The notes: generated from the sequence alone by a model not told the origin. 25,593 nt of DNA from DATIXD01 sp035518875 (GCA_035518875.1 DATIXD010000110.1:1-25593); one strand, 5' to 3'. Shown: positions 14,540-23,618, counted from the stretch's first letter. Translations and numbers: made by a program.

Positions 14540-15079
14540 CTGATTTTACGCAGTCTTTCTGCTTATGCCCGATTGTGACGAGGAGTCGCTATCGCGACGG
14601 TTGTTGTTTGAATCGGGTTCCCGCACCCGAGGGCGACTTGCTTTTGTTTGCGCGGCCAAAGGCAAGTTTGCCGGCCGCACGCTTGGTCCCGCGAAGCACG
14701 CCTGAAGGGTTTGCGTGCGGATAGGTACACAGCAGCAGTAGCCCAAAGAAAGACCGCCCGGCTGCCACGAGAGCCCTTGCGCTGTTACGAAAACCGTCCC
14801 GTGTTTTCTCCCTTGGGCCAGCCTTTGGCTGTTCAATTTTTAGCCCCAGGCAAATTTGTCGGCTTCGATGAGGAGCGATCAAGGGGCTGGCCGCCCCAAA
14901 ACCGCCGCGCTTCATCCCTGAAGCTTCCCTTCCGGCTGTTCCCAGCCAAAGCTGCGGTGCTCAGCGCGGCAAAACGGGATAAAGAAATGAAATGGCTCCG
15001 CACCCTTAGTTCTTCAGAAGCCGGCGCGCGGGCGCCGACTCGATTTGCTTGCGGTCGATTCGTGCAGGGAGATGTGGCG
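14540..15079. repeat. Gene-free 540-base stretch with a dispersed-repeat look
   Basis: I see no convincing gene here, although one forward frame stays open from 14648 into the next gene and overlapping antisense frames are also open. Features include a GTCGC/GCGAC stem at 14585-14598, an 11-bp stem at 14636-14646/14657-14667 and a CAGCC/GGCTG stem at 14819-14831. The last is followed by a T-rich tail and could be a terminator. A CGGCGC/GCGCCG stem lies at 15022-15037, in the leader of the next gene. The block around 14610-14800 (GGCGACTTGCTTTTG, GCCCAAAGAAAGACC) resembles the short repeats seen scattered between proteobacterial genes and often mis-annotated as tiny proteins. The promoter of the transporter operon must be in or near 14850-15060 but is not obvious. 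Confidence 0.5.
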
Positions 15080-18000
15080 ATGCAAAGACTCTTGGTTCTT
15101 GTCTTCTGGCTGATCGTTTCCGGGACGGCCGGTGTCCAGGCCCGGCCGCTCGCGCCGGACCAGGTTCCCGAGCCCCTTAAGCCTTGGGTCGGCTGGGTGC
15201 TTCAGGACAGCGAAGACCGGTTTTGCCCGTTCCTCTACAACAACTCCGCGGATCGGCGCTGCGCCTGGCCCACGCGCCTGGAACTGAGTCTCGAGGACAA
15301 GAGAGGCAGCTTTCAGATGCTCTGGCAGGTGCAGGCGGAGGGCTGGATCGGTCTGCCCGGTGATGACCGACTGTGGCCGCAGGACGTCGAAGTCGACGGC
15401 AAGGCGGCGCTGGTGATGACGCGGGACGGCGCGCCGGGCATCCTGCTGCTGCCCGGGACGCATGTCGTCAAAGGCCGGCTAATTTGGGACCGGCTGCCGG
15501 AAAATCTGGCCGTGCCCAGGAACAGCGGGATCATCACCCTTACGGTAAATGGCCGGCCCACGGCCGTTCCGGTCTTCAACGAGCAAGGCCAGCTCTGGAT
15601 CGAGGGCGCGCAGCAGGCGCGCAAGGCGCGGGTGGAAATCGCCAACCGGCTGGAACTGCAGGTGTTCCGCCGAATTGTCGACGAGGTTCCGCTGCGCGTG
15701 GTGACGCATCTGGAGCTGGATGTATCCGGCGAGCAACGGGAAATGCTGCTGACCGGGGCCTTGCTGCCCGATTTCATCCCCCTGCGGCTGGAAAGCCCGC
15801 TGCCTGCGCGCCTGGAACCGGATGGCAGGCTCCGAGTCCAGGTCCGGCCGGGTCGCTGGCAGATCGAGCTGAGTGCTCGTTATCCCAGCGAACCCGCCCG
15901 TCTGCCGTTGCCCGAGGCCCTGCCACCACCCTGGCCGGCGCAGGAGATCTGGGCATTCGAGACCAGGCCCCATCTGCGTATCGTCGAGATCGAAGGGGTG
16001 CCGGCGGTGGACCCGCGCCAGACCAATCTGCCGGAGGACTGGAAAACCCTGCCGGCCTTCCGGCTTCAGTCCGGCGAGGCCATGGCTTTCAAACTCCTCC
16101 GCCGGGGCGATCCGGAGCCTGAGCCGGATGCGCTGAACGTGCGGCGCAGCCTGTGGCTGGATTTCGACGGCGGCGGGTACACCCTCAGTGATGAAATCAC
16201 GGGGCGAATGACGCGCGACTGGCGGCTCAACGTGCTGCCCGGCGTCAAACTCGGCCGGGTCGCAGTGGACGGCGAGCCGCAACTCATCACCCGGCTGGGA
16301 AAATCCGGTCCGGTGGGCGTCGAGGTGCGTCGCGGGGCGGTCAGGATGACTGCCGACAGTCGTCTCGAAGGCAAGGCCTTGAATTTGCCGGCGACCGGCT
16401 GGGACAAGGATTTTCGCTCGGCCAACACGGAACTGCATCTGCCGCCGGGTTGGCGGCTGCTTGCGGTGACCGGCGTCGATAATGCGCCGGATACCTGGAT
16501 CAGCCGCTGGACCCTCCTCGACTTGTTCTTGGTACTGATCGCAACCCTGGCCATCTCCCGGCTGTGGAACTGGCGGCGGGCGGCGATCGCCTTGTTCGCC
16601 CTGGTCTTGCTTTGGCATGAGCCGGGCGCGCCCCGTTATGTCTGGCTGAATCTGCTGGCTGCCGTTGCCTTGTTGCGGGTGCTGCCGGTTGGGCGAAGCG
16701 CCGCGACTGAAGCGGCTGGACGAAGCGCCGCGACTGAAGCGGCTGGACGAAGCGTCGCGAGCAAAGCGGCTGGACGCATCGTCGGAGTGGTGACCGCCTA
16801 TCGCAATCTCGCCCTGATCGCGCTGGTACTCATTGCACTCCCGTTCATGGTCGATCAGGTGCGCTTCGGCATCTATCCGCAGTTGGAACTGCCCTGGGTT
16901 TCCCCGGGACTGCCCCGGCCGGCCGAAGCACCCGTTCAGGCCGAGGGCGGCATGGCGATGATGGAAGAAAAGGCAATGCCGGCAGAAGGCCTATCGGCTG
17001 TGCCGCAGTCCATGCCGGCGCCGGGACTCATGCGCAAGGCGCCTGCGGCCGCTTATTACGGCGATGCGGATTCCCGGGCGGCCCGCTTCAGCGAAATCGA
17101 TCCCGGTGCGATCACCCAGACCGGGCCGGGTCTGCCGCAGTGGCGCTGGAAAACAGTGGCCCTCAGCTGGAATGGACCGGTGTTGCGCCACCAGGAAATC
17201 GGCCTGTTCCTGGCGTCGCCCACCGTCAACCTCCTGCTGAACATGCTGCGGGTCGGCCTGCTGCTGGCACTGGCTTGGGCGCTGCTGGACGAGGCCTTGA
17301 AGTCCGGCGGGGTCCCCCGACAACCGAAACCCGAAGCCCCTGAGTCGACCCCCGCGTCGGTAAATTCGATCGTCCTACTGAGTTTTCTGGTCGCACTGTT
17401 CATCCCCGCGGCGAAGGCCGACTTCCCCGAACAGAAACTGCTCGACGAATTGAAGACCCGCCTGCTCGCGCCGCCGGATTGCCTGCCCGAATGCGCCCGG
17501 ATTCCGCTCTTGCGGCTTCGGCTCGGCGCGACGGACTTGCAGCAGCAACTGGAAATCCATGCCCAGCAGGATGTGGCTGTGCCCCTGCCAGCGCAGGAAG
17601 GGCAATGGCTGCCTTCCCGGGTGAGCGTCGATGGCGCGGCGGCCGAAGGATTGTGGCGCAGCGCCGGCGGCGAGCTGTGGCTGAATCTGAAGGGGGGACG
17701 GCACGAGGTCGTCCTGTGGGGCGCGTTGCCCCAGCGCGAACAGGTGCAAATCCCGCTGCCTTTGCAACCGCGCCGGGTGGAGTTCGAGGGCGGCGGCTGG
17801 GTGGTGGAGGGTGTTGGGGACAATGGTGTGCCGGACGCTCAGCTCCAACTTTCCCGGGTGCCGGAAGCGGGGCATGATGCCACCGCAACCCTGGAACCGC
17901 GCCCGCTGCCCGCGTTTCTCGAAGTGCGGCGCACCCTCCAGTTTGGCCTGGACTGGCGGGTGGCGACCCGGGTTTGGCGGCTGTCGCCGGCGGATGCGCC

Positions 18001-19303
18001 GGTGGTCGTCGAAATCCCCCTGCTGGAAGGCGAGTCGGCGACCACTCAGGGTTTGACGGTCAAGAACGGCAAGGCGCTGGCGAGCCTGGTTTCCGGACAG
18101 ACGGAACTGAGCTGGGATTCCGTCCTGGAGAAGCGTCAGGTCATTGCGCTGAAGGCGCCGCAGACCACGATCTGGACGGAAGTCTGGCGAGTCGATGTCA
18201 GTCCCATCTGGCATCTTGAAACCGAAGGCATCGCCCCGGTCCACCATCAGGACGCCAACGGCAACTGGCTGCCAGAATGGCGACCGTGGCCTGGCGAGGC
18301 GGTGACCATGACCCTGGCTCGACCTGACGGCGTCGCCGGCAACACGCTCACCATTGAGAGCAGCCGCCTGCAAGTAAGTCCCGGCCGGCGCGCGAGCGAT
18401 GCCACGCTGAGCCTCGGTATTCGCAGCTCGCAGGGCGGCCAGCACGCCGTCAAGCTACCGGATGGCGCTGTCTTGCAATCGGCGGCCATCGACGGCAGGA
18501 CGCAACCCATCCGTCAGCAACAGCGCATCGTCACCCTGCCGATCCGTCCCGGACAGCAGAACGTGAGCTTGATCTGGCGCGAAAACACCGCCTTGGGTGC
18601 GCGTTTCATTTCCCCCGAGCTTGATCTCGGAACGGCGAGCGTGAACAGTTTTATCAACGTCAATCTGGGGCAGGATCGCTGGGTCTTGCTGACCGGTGGC
18701 CCTAGGCTCGGCCCGGCGGTGCTGTTCTGGGGTGTGCTGGTGGTGATCGTGCTGGTGGCCGCGGGGCTGGCTCGCATTCATTGGACGCCGCTCAAGGCTT
18801 GGCAATGGGGACTTTTGCTGGTGGGGCTGAGCCAAATTCCCGTAGCGGGCGCATTGTGCGTGGTTGGCTGGCTGTTCGCACTCGGCTGGCGGGCCAGGGT
18901 CGGACAGAACCTCGACGATTCGCGTTTCAATGTCCTCCAGCTCGGTTTGGCGGCCTTGAGCTTGCTCGCCCTGTTATTCCTGTTTTATGCCGTCCAGCAT
19001 GGACTCTTGGGTTTGCCCGACATGCAGGTCGCCGGCAATAATTCCAATGCCTACAACCTTAACTGGTATCAGGATCATAGTGCTGCCGTGCTGCCCCGAC
19101 CATGGGTGGTGAGCGCGCCCTTGTGGAGTTATCGGCTCCTGATGCTGGGCTGGGCGCTGTGGCTAGCCTATTCGCTTCTCGACTGGCTGCGCTGGGGCTG
19201 GGGTTGCTTCGCCGCCAACGGCCTGTGGCGGCCCCGCAGGAAGAAGGCGGCGCCAACGGCGCAGGATGTGCCTAAAGAATCTGAGCAGCCATTGCGAGGA
19301 TGA
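15080..19303 (+). CDS. Giant multi-domain membrane protein, 1407 aa, unknown function
   Basis: The protein starts with a signal peptide (MQRLLVLVFWLIVSG, likely cleavage after VQA, residue 21). A long beta-rich periplasmic part follows to about 475. Membrane helices come next near 476-540 (three) and 577-592, then a Pro/Met/Ala-rich linker, then helices near 715-735 and 763-780. A second beta-rich part spans 781-1210, and about four C-terminal helices lie at 1213-1375. Both beta-rich parts carry a Cys pair (Cys49/Cys61; Cys801/Cys805) followed by W-x(1,2)-P-x(2)-V-x-V-D-G (99-107; 843-852), which suggests internal duplication. Residues 538-564 are a 9-residue tandem repeat. The start is set by GGGAGA before the ATG at 15080. 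The open frame further upstream crosses repeat-like DNA. It heads a five-gene operon with an adaptor, an ABC ATPase and two permeases. I know of no characterised homologue. Confidence 0.85.
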   Translation: MQRLLVLVFWLIVSGTAGVQARPLAPDQVPEPLKPWVGWVLQDSEDRFCPFLYNNSADRRCAWPTRLELSLEDKRGSFQMLWQVQAEGWIGLPGDDRLWPQDVEVDGKAALVMTRDGAPGILLLPGTHVVKGRLIWDRLPENLAVPRNSGIITLTVNGRPTAVPVFNEQGQLWIEGAQQARKARVEIANRLELQVFRRIVDEVPLRVVTHLELDVSGEQREMLLTGALLPDFIPLRLESPLPARLEPDGRLRVQVRPGRWQIELSARYPSEPARLPLPEALPPPWPAQEIWAFETRPHLRIVEIEGVPAVDPRQTNLPEDWKTLPAFRLQSGEAMAFKLLRRGDPEPEPDALNVRRSLWLDFDGGGYTLSDEITGRMTRDWRLNVLPGVKLGRVAVDGEPQLITRLGKSGPVGVEVRRGAVRMTADSRLEGKALNLPATGWDKDFRSANTELHLPPGWRLLAVTGVDNAPDTWISRWTLLDLFLVLIATLAISRLWNWRRAAIALFALVLLWHEPGAPRYVWLNLLAAVALLRVLPVGRSAATEAAGRSAATEAAGRSVASKAAGRIVGVVTAYRNLALIALVLIALPFMVDQVRFGIYPQLELPWVSPGLPRPAEAPVQAEGGMAMMEEKAMPAEGLSAVPQSMPAPGLMRKAPAAAYYGDADSRAARFSEIDPGAITQTGPGLPQWRWKTVALSWNGPVLRHQEIGLFLASPTVNLLLNMLRVGLLLALAWALLDEALKSGGVPRQPKPEAPESTPASVNSIVLLSFLVALFIPAAKADFPEQKLLDELKTRLLAPPDCLPECARIPLLRLRLGATDLQQQLEIHAQQDVAVPLPAQEGQWLPSRVSVDGAAAEGLWRSAGGELWLNLKGGRHEVVLWGALPQREQVQIPLPLQPRRVEFEGGGWVVEGVGDNGVPDAQLQLSRVPEAGHDATATLEPRPLPAFLEVRRTLQFGLDWRVATRVWRLSPADAPVVVEIPLLEGESATTQGLTVKNGKALASLVSGQTELSWDSVLEKRQVIALKAPQTTIWTEVWRVDVSPIWHLETEGIAPVHHQDANGNWLPEWRPWPGEAVTMTLARPDGVAGNTLTIESSRLQVSPGRRASDATLSLGIRSSQGGQHAVKLPDGAVLQSAAIDGRTQPIRQQQRIVTLPIRPGQQNVSLIWRENTALGARFISPELDLGTASVNSFINVNLGQDRWVLLTGGPRLGPAVLFWGVLVVIVLVAAGLARIHWTPLKAWQWGLLLVGLSQIPVAGALCVVGWLFALGWRARVGQNLDDSRFNVLQLGLAALSLLALLFLFYAVQHGLLGLPDMQVAGNNSNAYNLNWYQDHSAAVLPRPWVVSAPLWSYRLLMLGWALWLAYSLLDWLRWGWGCFAANGLWRPRRKKAAPTAQDVPKESEQPLRG
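16691..16771 (+). repeat. Three tandem 27-bp units inside the giant gene
   Basis: Units start at 16691, 16718 and 16745. The first two differ by one base (GGG versus GGA) and the third is diverged. They encode GRSAATEAA, GRSAATEAA and GRSVASKAA between two membrane helices. The near-identity of the first two at DNA level points to a recent duplication, and the copy number may vary between strains. Confidence 0.9.
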
Positions 19304-19304
19304 C

Positions 19305-20534
19305 TTGACTCAGGAAAATCTTGCCAAATTAAGAATAAATCGGGCTGCTGAGGCGGTGCCGGAGCAGCTGCCCAAAAAACGCGGCGGGAATGCAGCGCGA
19401 AGCCTTTTGCTCATCGGCGTTATAGGCCTGACCGTAGGGATGTATTTGTGGGCAAAAGCTTCGATCCCAAAGGTTGCCGTGACCAAAGTCAGCCGCATCT
19501 ACCCTTCCCAGGCGCTCACCTTGCTCAACGCGACCGGTTACGTCGTGCCGCAGACCAAGGCCGATGTGGCTTCCAAGGCGACCGGCCGGCTGGAGAAGCT
19601 GGAGGTCGAAGAAGGCATGATGGTCAAAAAGGACCAGGTGCTGGCTCGCATCGAGAATCAGGATCTGGTCGCCAGCATGAATCAGGCGCTGGCCAACATC
19701 GAGGTGGCTAGAACCAATCTCGCGAAGGCCGAAGCGGAGCAGAAGGAAGCCGCGTTGATCCTGAATCGGGCGCGCACGCTCCTGCAAAAGAAATTCGTCT
19801 CCAAGGAAGCCTATGATGCCGATGTTGCGCGCCATGACACAGCGGTGGCCCAGGTCAACAACGCCAAGGCTTCGATCGTGGCTGCCGAAGCGGCTCATCG
19901 GGCCGCCCGGATGGCGGTCGAATATACCCTGATTCGAGCGCCCTTCGATGGCATCATCTTGAGCAAGCATGCCGATGTGGGCGATGTGCTCGCGCCTTTT
20001 TCCCCGACCACGCAATCCAAGGGGGCGGTGGTATCCATGGCCGACATGACCACGCTGCAAGTGGAGGCCGATGTTTCCGAATCCAGCCTGCTTCAGGTCC
20101 ATGCCGGCCAGCCCTGCGAAATCCAGCTCGATGCCTTGCCGGATGTGCGTTTGGCCGGCGCCGTACGTCGCATCGTGCCGACCGTGGATCGGACCAAGGC
20201 GACGATCATGGTTAAGGTCGATTTTCTTGACAAGGACAGCCGCGTTCTTCCGGACATGAGCGCCAAAGTCGCCTTCCTCTCCCGGGAATTGGGCGAGGAA
20301 GAACTGAAATCCATAACGGTAGTCCCGCCAGCGGCGATCGTTGAGCGCAACGGCCACCCTACGGCCTTTTTGGTTCGAGAAACGGGAGTCAAGGAAGTCC
20401 TTGTCGAAACCGAAGGCCAGATCGGCGATCTCGCCGTCGTGAAAAAAGGGCTTGAGCCGGGCGATGAAGTAGTGCTGCGGCCATCACAGCGGCTCACCGA
20501 CGGTTCGGAGATTCGCCTGGACGAAGCGAAATGA
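19305..20534 (+). CDS. Periplasmic adaptor (membrane-fusion) subunit of an ABC exporter
   Basis: The product (409 aa) is an HlyD/MacA-type adaptor anchored by one N-terminal helix (about 32-50). The lipoyl/barrel-sandwich halves are visible at about 78-110 (KATGRLEKLEVEEGMMVKKDQVLARI) and 185-215 (IRAPFDGIILSKHADVGDVL). They flank a long Ala/Glu/Lys-rich coiled-coil hairpin (about 110-185). A beta-barrel and a membrane-proximal domain follow. The start is uncertain. TTG at 19305, just after the stop of the preceding gene, has GAGGA four bases upstream. An ATG at 19266, which overlaps the previous gene by 38 bases, has no usable Shine-Dalgarno. The gene overlaps the ATPase gene by 4 bases (ATGA). 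The coiled-coil implies contact with an outer-membrane channel, which is not encoded here. Confidence 0.9.
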   Translation: MTQENLAKLRINRAAEAVPEQLPKKRGGNAARSLLLIGVIGLTVGMYLWAKASIPKVAVTKVSRIYPSQALTLLNATGYVVPQTKADVASKATGRLEKLEVEEGMMVKKDQVLARIENQDLVASMNQALANIEVARTNLAKAEAEQKEAALILNRARTLLQKKFVSKEAYDADVARHDTAVAQVNNAKASIVAAEAAHRAARMAVEYTLIRAPFDGIILSKHADVGDVLAPFSPTTQSKGAVVSMADMTTLQVEADVSESSLLQVHAGQPCEIQLDALPDVRLAGAVRRIVPTVDRTKATIMVKVDFLDKDSRVLPDMSAKVAFLSRELGEEELKSITVVPPAAIVERNGHPTAFLVRETGVKEVLVETEGQIGDLAVVKKGLEPGDEVVLRPSQRLTDGSEIRLDEAK

Positions 20535-21235
20535 CCCCTCTCGTCGAGGTCCGCGATCTGTGCAAGCATTACCGGCGCGGCGAGCAGATCATCCCAGTGC
20601 TGACCGAAATCAATCTGACGATCTTTGAAGGCGAGTTCATCGCCTTGATGGGCCCTTCCGGTTCGGGCAAGAGCACCCTGCTGAATCTAATCGCCGGCAT
20701 CGACCGTCCCGACAGCGGATCCCTTCTCGTGGGCGGCGTCGATATCACGAGCCTGACAGAGTCCGCCCTGGCCGACTGGCGCGCCGCTCATGTCGGGTTC
20801 ATTTTTCAGTTTTACAACCTGATGCCGGTCCTGACGGCGTTCGAGAATGTCGAACTGCCCCTGCTACTGACGGATTTGACGCGGAACGAGCGGCTGGAGC
20901 ACGTGGAGTTAGTCCTGCAGATGGTCGGGCTGGAGGACCGCAAAACACATTACCCTTCCCAGCTCTCCGGCGGCCAGCAGCAGCGGGTGGCGATTGCGCG
21001 GGCTTTGGTGACCGACCCGACCATCATCGTCGCCGACGAGCCGACCGGAGATCTGGACCGCAAGTCGGCCGAAGAAACCCTGGATATCCTGGAGCGCCTG
21101 AACCGGGAAGTGGGAAAAACCATCATCATGGTGACCCACGACCAGCGCGCGGCCGTCAAGGCCCATCACATCAGGCATCTGGACAAGGGGGTGTTGAGCA
21201 ATGCGGAGGAGGCGCCCGCGCGGACGGGCGCTTAA
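20531..21235 (+). CDS. ABC transporter ATP-binding protein (LolD/MacB type)
   Basis: The product (234 aa) is a complete nucleotide-binding domain: Walker A GPSGSGKST (41-49), Q-loop Gln93 in FIFQFYNL, signature LSGGQ (145-149), Walker B IIVADEPTGDLD (Asp169, Glu170) and switch His203 in VTHD. FQFYNLMPVLTAFENVELPL and DEPTGDLD are typical of the MacB/LolD/FtsE branch that pairs with FtsX-like permeases. Its start overlaps the adaptor stop by 4 bases, so translation is likely coupled. It should power the two permeases encoded directly downstream as an ATPase dimer. Confidence 0.96.
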   Translation: MTPLVEVRDLCKHYRRGEQIIPVLTEINLTIFEGEFIALMGPSGSGKSTLLNLIAGIDRPDSGSLLVGGVDITSLTESALADWRAAHVGFIFQFYNLMPVLTAFENVELPLLLTDLTRNERLEHVELVLQMVGLEDRKTHYPSQLSGGQQQRVAIARALVTDPTIIVADEPTGDLDRKSAEETLDILERLNREVGKTIIMVTHDQRAAVKAHHIRHLDKGVLSNAEEAPARTGA

Positions 21236-21245
21236 TCGGGAAGCG

Positions 21246-22400
21246 ATGTTTCTCAAGCTGATTGTTCGCAACGTGTTCAGGCAGAAGCTCCGCAGCCTGT
21301 TGACCGTATTCGGCATCCTGGTGGCGATCGTCGCGTTCGGCTTGCTGCGCACCATGGTCGATGCCTGGTATTCGGGTGTCGAGGCGGCCTCTTCTTCGCG
21401 GCTGGTCACCCGCAACGCGATCTCCCTGACCTTTGATCTCCCCATCAGTTACCGGAACAAGATTCGCCAAGTGCAGGGAGTCACAGGGGTCAGCTCTGCA
21501 AACTGGTTTGCCGGCGTTTACATCAGCGAAAAGAATTTTTTCCCCCAGTTCGCGATCGATGCCGAAAGGTATTTCGCTCTTTTTCCCGAGATTCTGATTG
21601 AACCTGGCGAGAAGTCGGCTTTTTTGCACGACCGCAAGGGGGCGCTGGTCGGGCGCAAAGTAGCGAACGAATATGGGTGGAAAATTGGCGATGTGGTGCC
21701 CTTGCGGGGCACCATTTACCCTGGTACCTGGAGCTTTGTCATACACGGCATTTATTCGGGAGCCAGGAAGGATGTCGACGAGACCATGTTCTTCTTCCAT
21801 TGGGACTATCTGAACGAAACGCTCAAAGAAGCGGGCGACGATAAAGCCGATCACGCCGGCGTCTTCTTCGTCGGAATCGACAAGCCCGAGCGCGCGGCGG
21901 AAATTTCAGGCGCCATCGATCGGGTTTTCAAAAACTCCCTCGCCGAAACGCTGACCGAAACCGAGAAGGCGTTTCAGCTGGGATTTGTGGCCATGACCGA
22001 AGCGATCTTGATGGCGATCCAAGTCGTTTCCTTCGTTGTCATCGTCATTATCATGGCGGTCATGGCGAATACGATGGTCATGAGCGTACGCGAACGCACC
22101 CGGGAATTCGCCACCCTCAGGGCGCTGGGTTTCGGTCCGCCATACGTCGCCACCCTGATTCTCGGCGAGTCCTTGACGATCGCCCTCGGCGGCGGAATCC
22201 TCGCCGTGTTCGCCACTTATCCACTGGTTGATTATGTCGGGACGAAGCTGGGAACCCTGTTTCCCGTTTTCGTGTTGGCACGGGGAACGGCCGTAACGGC
22301 GCTGGCGGCGGCTTTGATCGTAGGTCTGGTGGCAGCGGTTTTTCCCCTCTGGCGCGTGCTCAGGCAAGCAGTTGGCGAGGGACTGCGAAGCATGGGGTGA
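21246..22400 (+). CDS. FtsX/MacB-type ABC permease, first copy
   Basis: The product (384 aa) has the four-helix FtsX/MacB plan. One N-terminal helix (about 17-38, in RSLLTVFGILVAIVAFGLL) is followed by a periplasmic domain of about 210 residues and three C-terminal helices. The cytoplasmic signature SVRERTREFATLRALGF comes just after the second helix. The open frame extends 15 codons upstream, overlapping the ATPase gene, but the Arg-rich extension is unlikely and GGGAAG lies next to the ATG at 21246. It starts 10 bases after the ATPase gene. It differs clearly from the next permease, so the transporter is probably a heterodimer. Confidence 0.93.
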   Translation: MFLKLIVRNVFRQKLRSLLTVFGILVAIVAFGLLRTMVDAWYSGVEAASSSRLVTRNAISLTFDLPISYRNKIRQVQGVTGVSSANWFAGVYISEKNFFPQFAIDAERYFALFPEILIEPGEKSAFLHDRKGALVGRKVANEYGWKIGDVVPLRGTIYPGTWSFVIHGIYSGARKDVDETMFFFHWDYLNETLKEAGDDKADHAGVFFVGIDKPERAAEISGAIDRVFKNSLAETLTETEKAFQLGFVAMTEAILMAIQVVSFVVIVIIMAVMANTMVMSVRERTREFATLRALGFGPPYVATLILGESLTIALGGGILAVFATYPLVDYVGTKLGTLFPVFVLARGTAVTALAAALIVGLVAAVFPLWRVLRQAVGEGLRSMG

Positions 22401-22415
22401 AGAGTCGGGAGGGAC

Positions 22416-23585
22416 ATGCTGAACATTCCTTATGCCTATAGCTGGAAAAACCTCTGGGCACGCAAGCTGACCACGGCGTTGACCGTCAGCGGCCTGGCCC
22501 TGGTGGTCTATGTCTTCGCCACCGTACTGATGCTGTCCGAAGGCTTGCAGAAAACGCTCGTCGACACCGGCAGTTCGGATAATGTGATGGTCATTCGGCG
22601 GGGTTCGGAAACCGAGGTGCAGAGCACGGTGGACCGCGCTCAGGCCGCGATCATCGAAACGCTGCCCGAGATCGCCTTCGGGGCGACCTCAAAGCGCCAG
22701 GTCTCCAAGGAGACTCTGGTGCTCATGAGCTTGCCCAAGCGCCGCAGCAATAAACCCTCCAATGTCACCATCCGCGGCCTGTCAGCAAACGGTCTTTCGT
22801 TGCGGCCCCAGGTCAGGCTGGTACGGGGACGGATGTTCCGCCCCGGTGCTTCCGAGATCATTGCCGGCAACAAGGTCACGGAAGGGTTCAAGGGGGCGGG
22901 AATCGGCGAAACCCTGCGGTTCGGCTTGCGCGATTGGACAGTGGTCGGTATTTTCGATGCCGGCAACACCGCTTTCGGCTCGGAAATCTGGGGTGATGCG
23001 GATCAGCTGATGCAGGCTTTCCGGCGCACGGCCTATTCCTCGGTGATTTTCAAATTGGCCGATTCTGCAACATTTGACGGGGTCAAGAGGCACCTGGAAA
23101 AGGACCCTCGCCTGACGGTGGAGGCGAAACCGGAGACCGTCTTCTATGCCGAGCAGTCGGAGCAGATGGCTCGCTTCCTGAGGATTCTCGGTTTGAGCCT
23201 GAGTGCAGTGTTCTCCATAGGCGCCATTATTGGCGCGGTGATCACCATGTATGGCGCGGTTGCCAGCCGGACCCGCGAAATCGGCACCCTGCGCGCGCTG
23301 GGTTTCAGGAGGGTCAGCATTCTGGGGGCTTTCATCGCGGAATCGCTGTTTCTTGGGCTGATCGGCGGCGGTGTCGGTCTGCTGCTGGCTTCGGCCATGC
23401 AGTTTCTGAGCATTTCCACCCTGAATTGGCAAACCTTCGCGGAGCTTGCCTTTACCTTTACCCTGACGCCGGCGATCATCCTGCAATCGCTGGGTTTTGC
23501 CGTGGTCATGGGGTTTCTAGGCGGGGTGCTGCCTGCTGCGCGCGCGGCGCGCCTGCAGATCGTCGAGGCGTTGAGATCGGCTTAG
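22416..23585 (+). CDS. FtsX/MacB-type ABC permease, second copy
   Basis: The product (389 aa) has an N-terminal helix (about 18-42, in TTALTVSGLALVVYVFATVLM), a periplasmic domain (about 45-245) and three C-terminal helices. The coupling-helix signature is ASRTREIGTLRALGFRR, and the end, LPAARAARLQIVEALRSA, is typical of MacB-like permeases. GGGAGGG three to five bases before the ATG supports the start. It is the last gene of the operon, 15 bases after the first permease. It shares the fold with its neighbour, but the periplasmic domains show little obvious similarity by eye. Confidence 0.94.
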   Translation: MLNIPYAYSWKNLWARKLTTALTVSGLALVVYVFATVLMLSEGLQKTLVDTGSSDNVMVIRRGSETEVQSTVDRAQAAIIETLPEIAFGATSKRQVSKETLVLMSLPKRRSNKPSNVTIRGLSANGLSLRPQVRLVRGRMFRPGASEIIAGNKVTEGFKGAGIGETLRFGLRDWTVVGIFDAGNTAFGSEIWGDADQLMQAFRRTAYSSVIFKLADSATFDGVKRHLEKDPRLTVEAKPETVFYAEQSEQMARFLRILGLSLSAVFSIGAIIGAVITMYGAVASRTREIGTLRALGFRRVSILGAFIAESLFLGLIGGGVGLLLASAMQFLSISTLNWQTFAELAFTFTLTPAIILQSLGFAVVMGFLGGVLPAARAARLQIVEALRSA

Positions 23586-23618
23586 CTCGTTCGTTGCGGC
23601 GGGTTTTTGAGCCTGGGG

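Noticed and set aside
14648..15079. Upstream extension of the giant protein by 144 residues
   Set aside because: It would bury a clear signal peptide, crosses repeat-like DNA, and lacks a better start than the ATG at 15080 with its GGGAGA.
15479..16618. 379-codon open frame opposite the giant gene
   Set aside because: Antisense shadow. The forward frame has the signal peptide, membrane helices and operon overlap.
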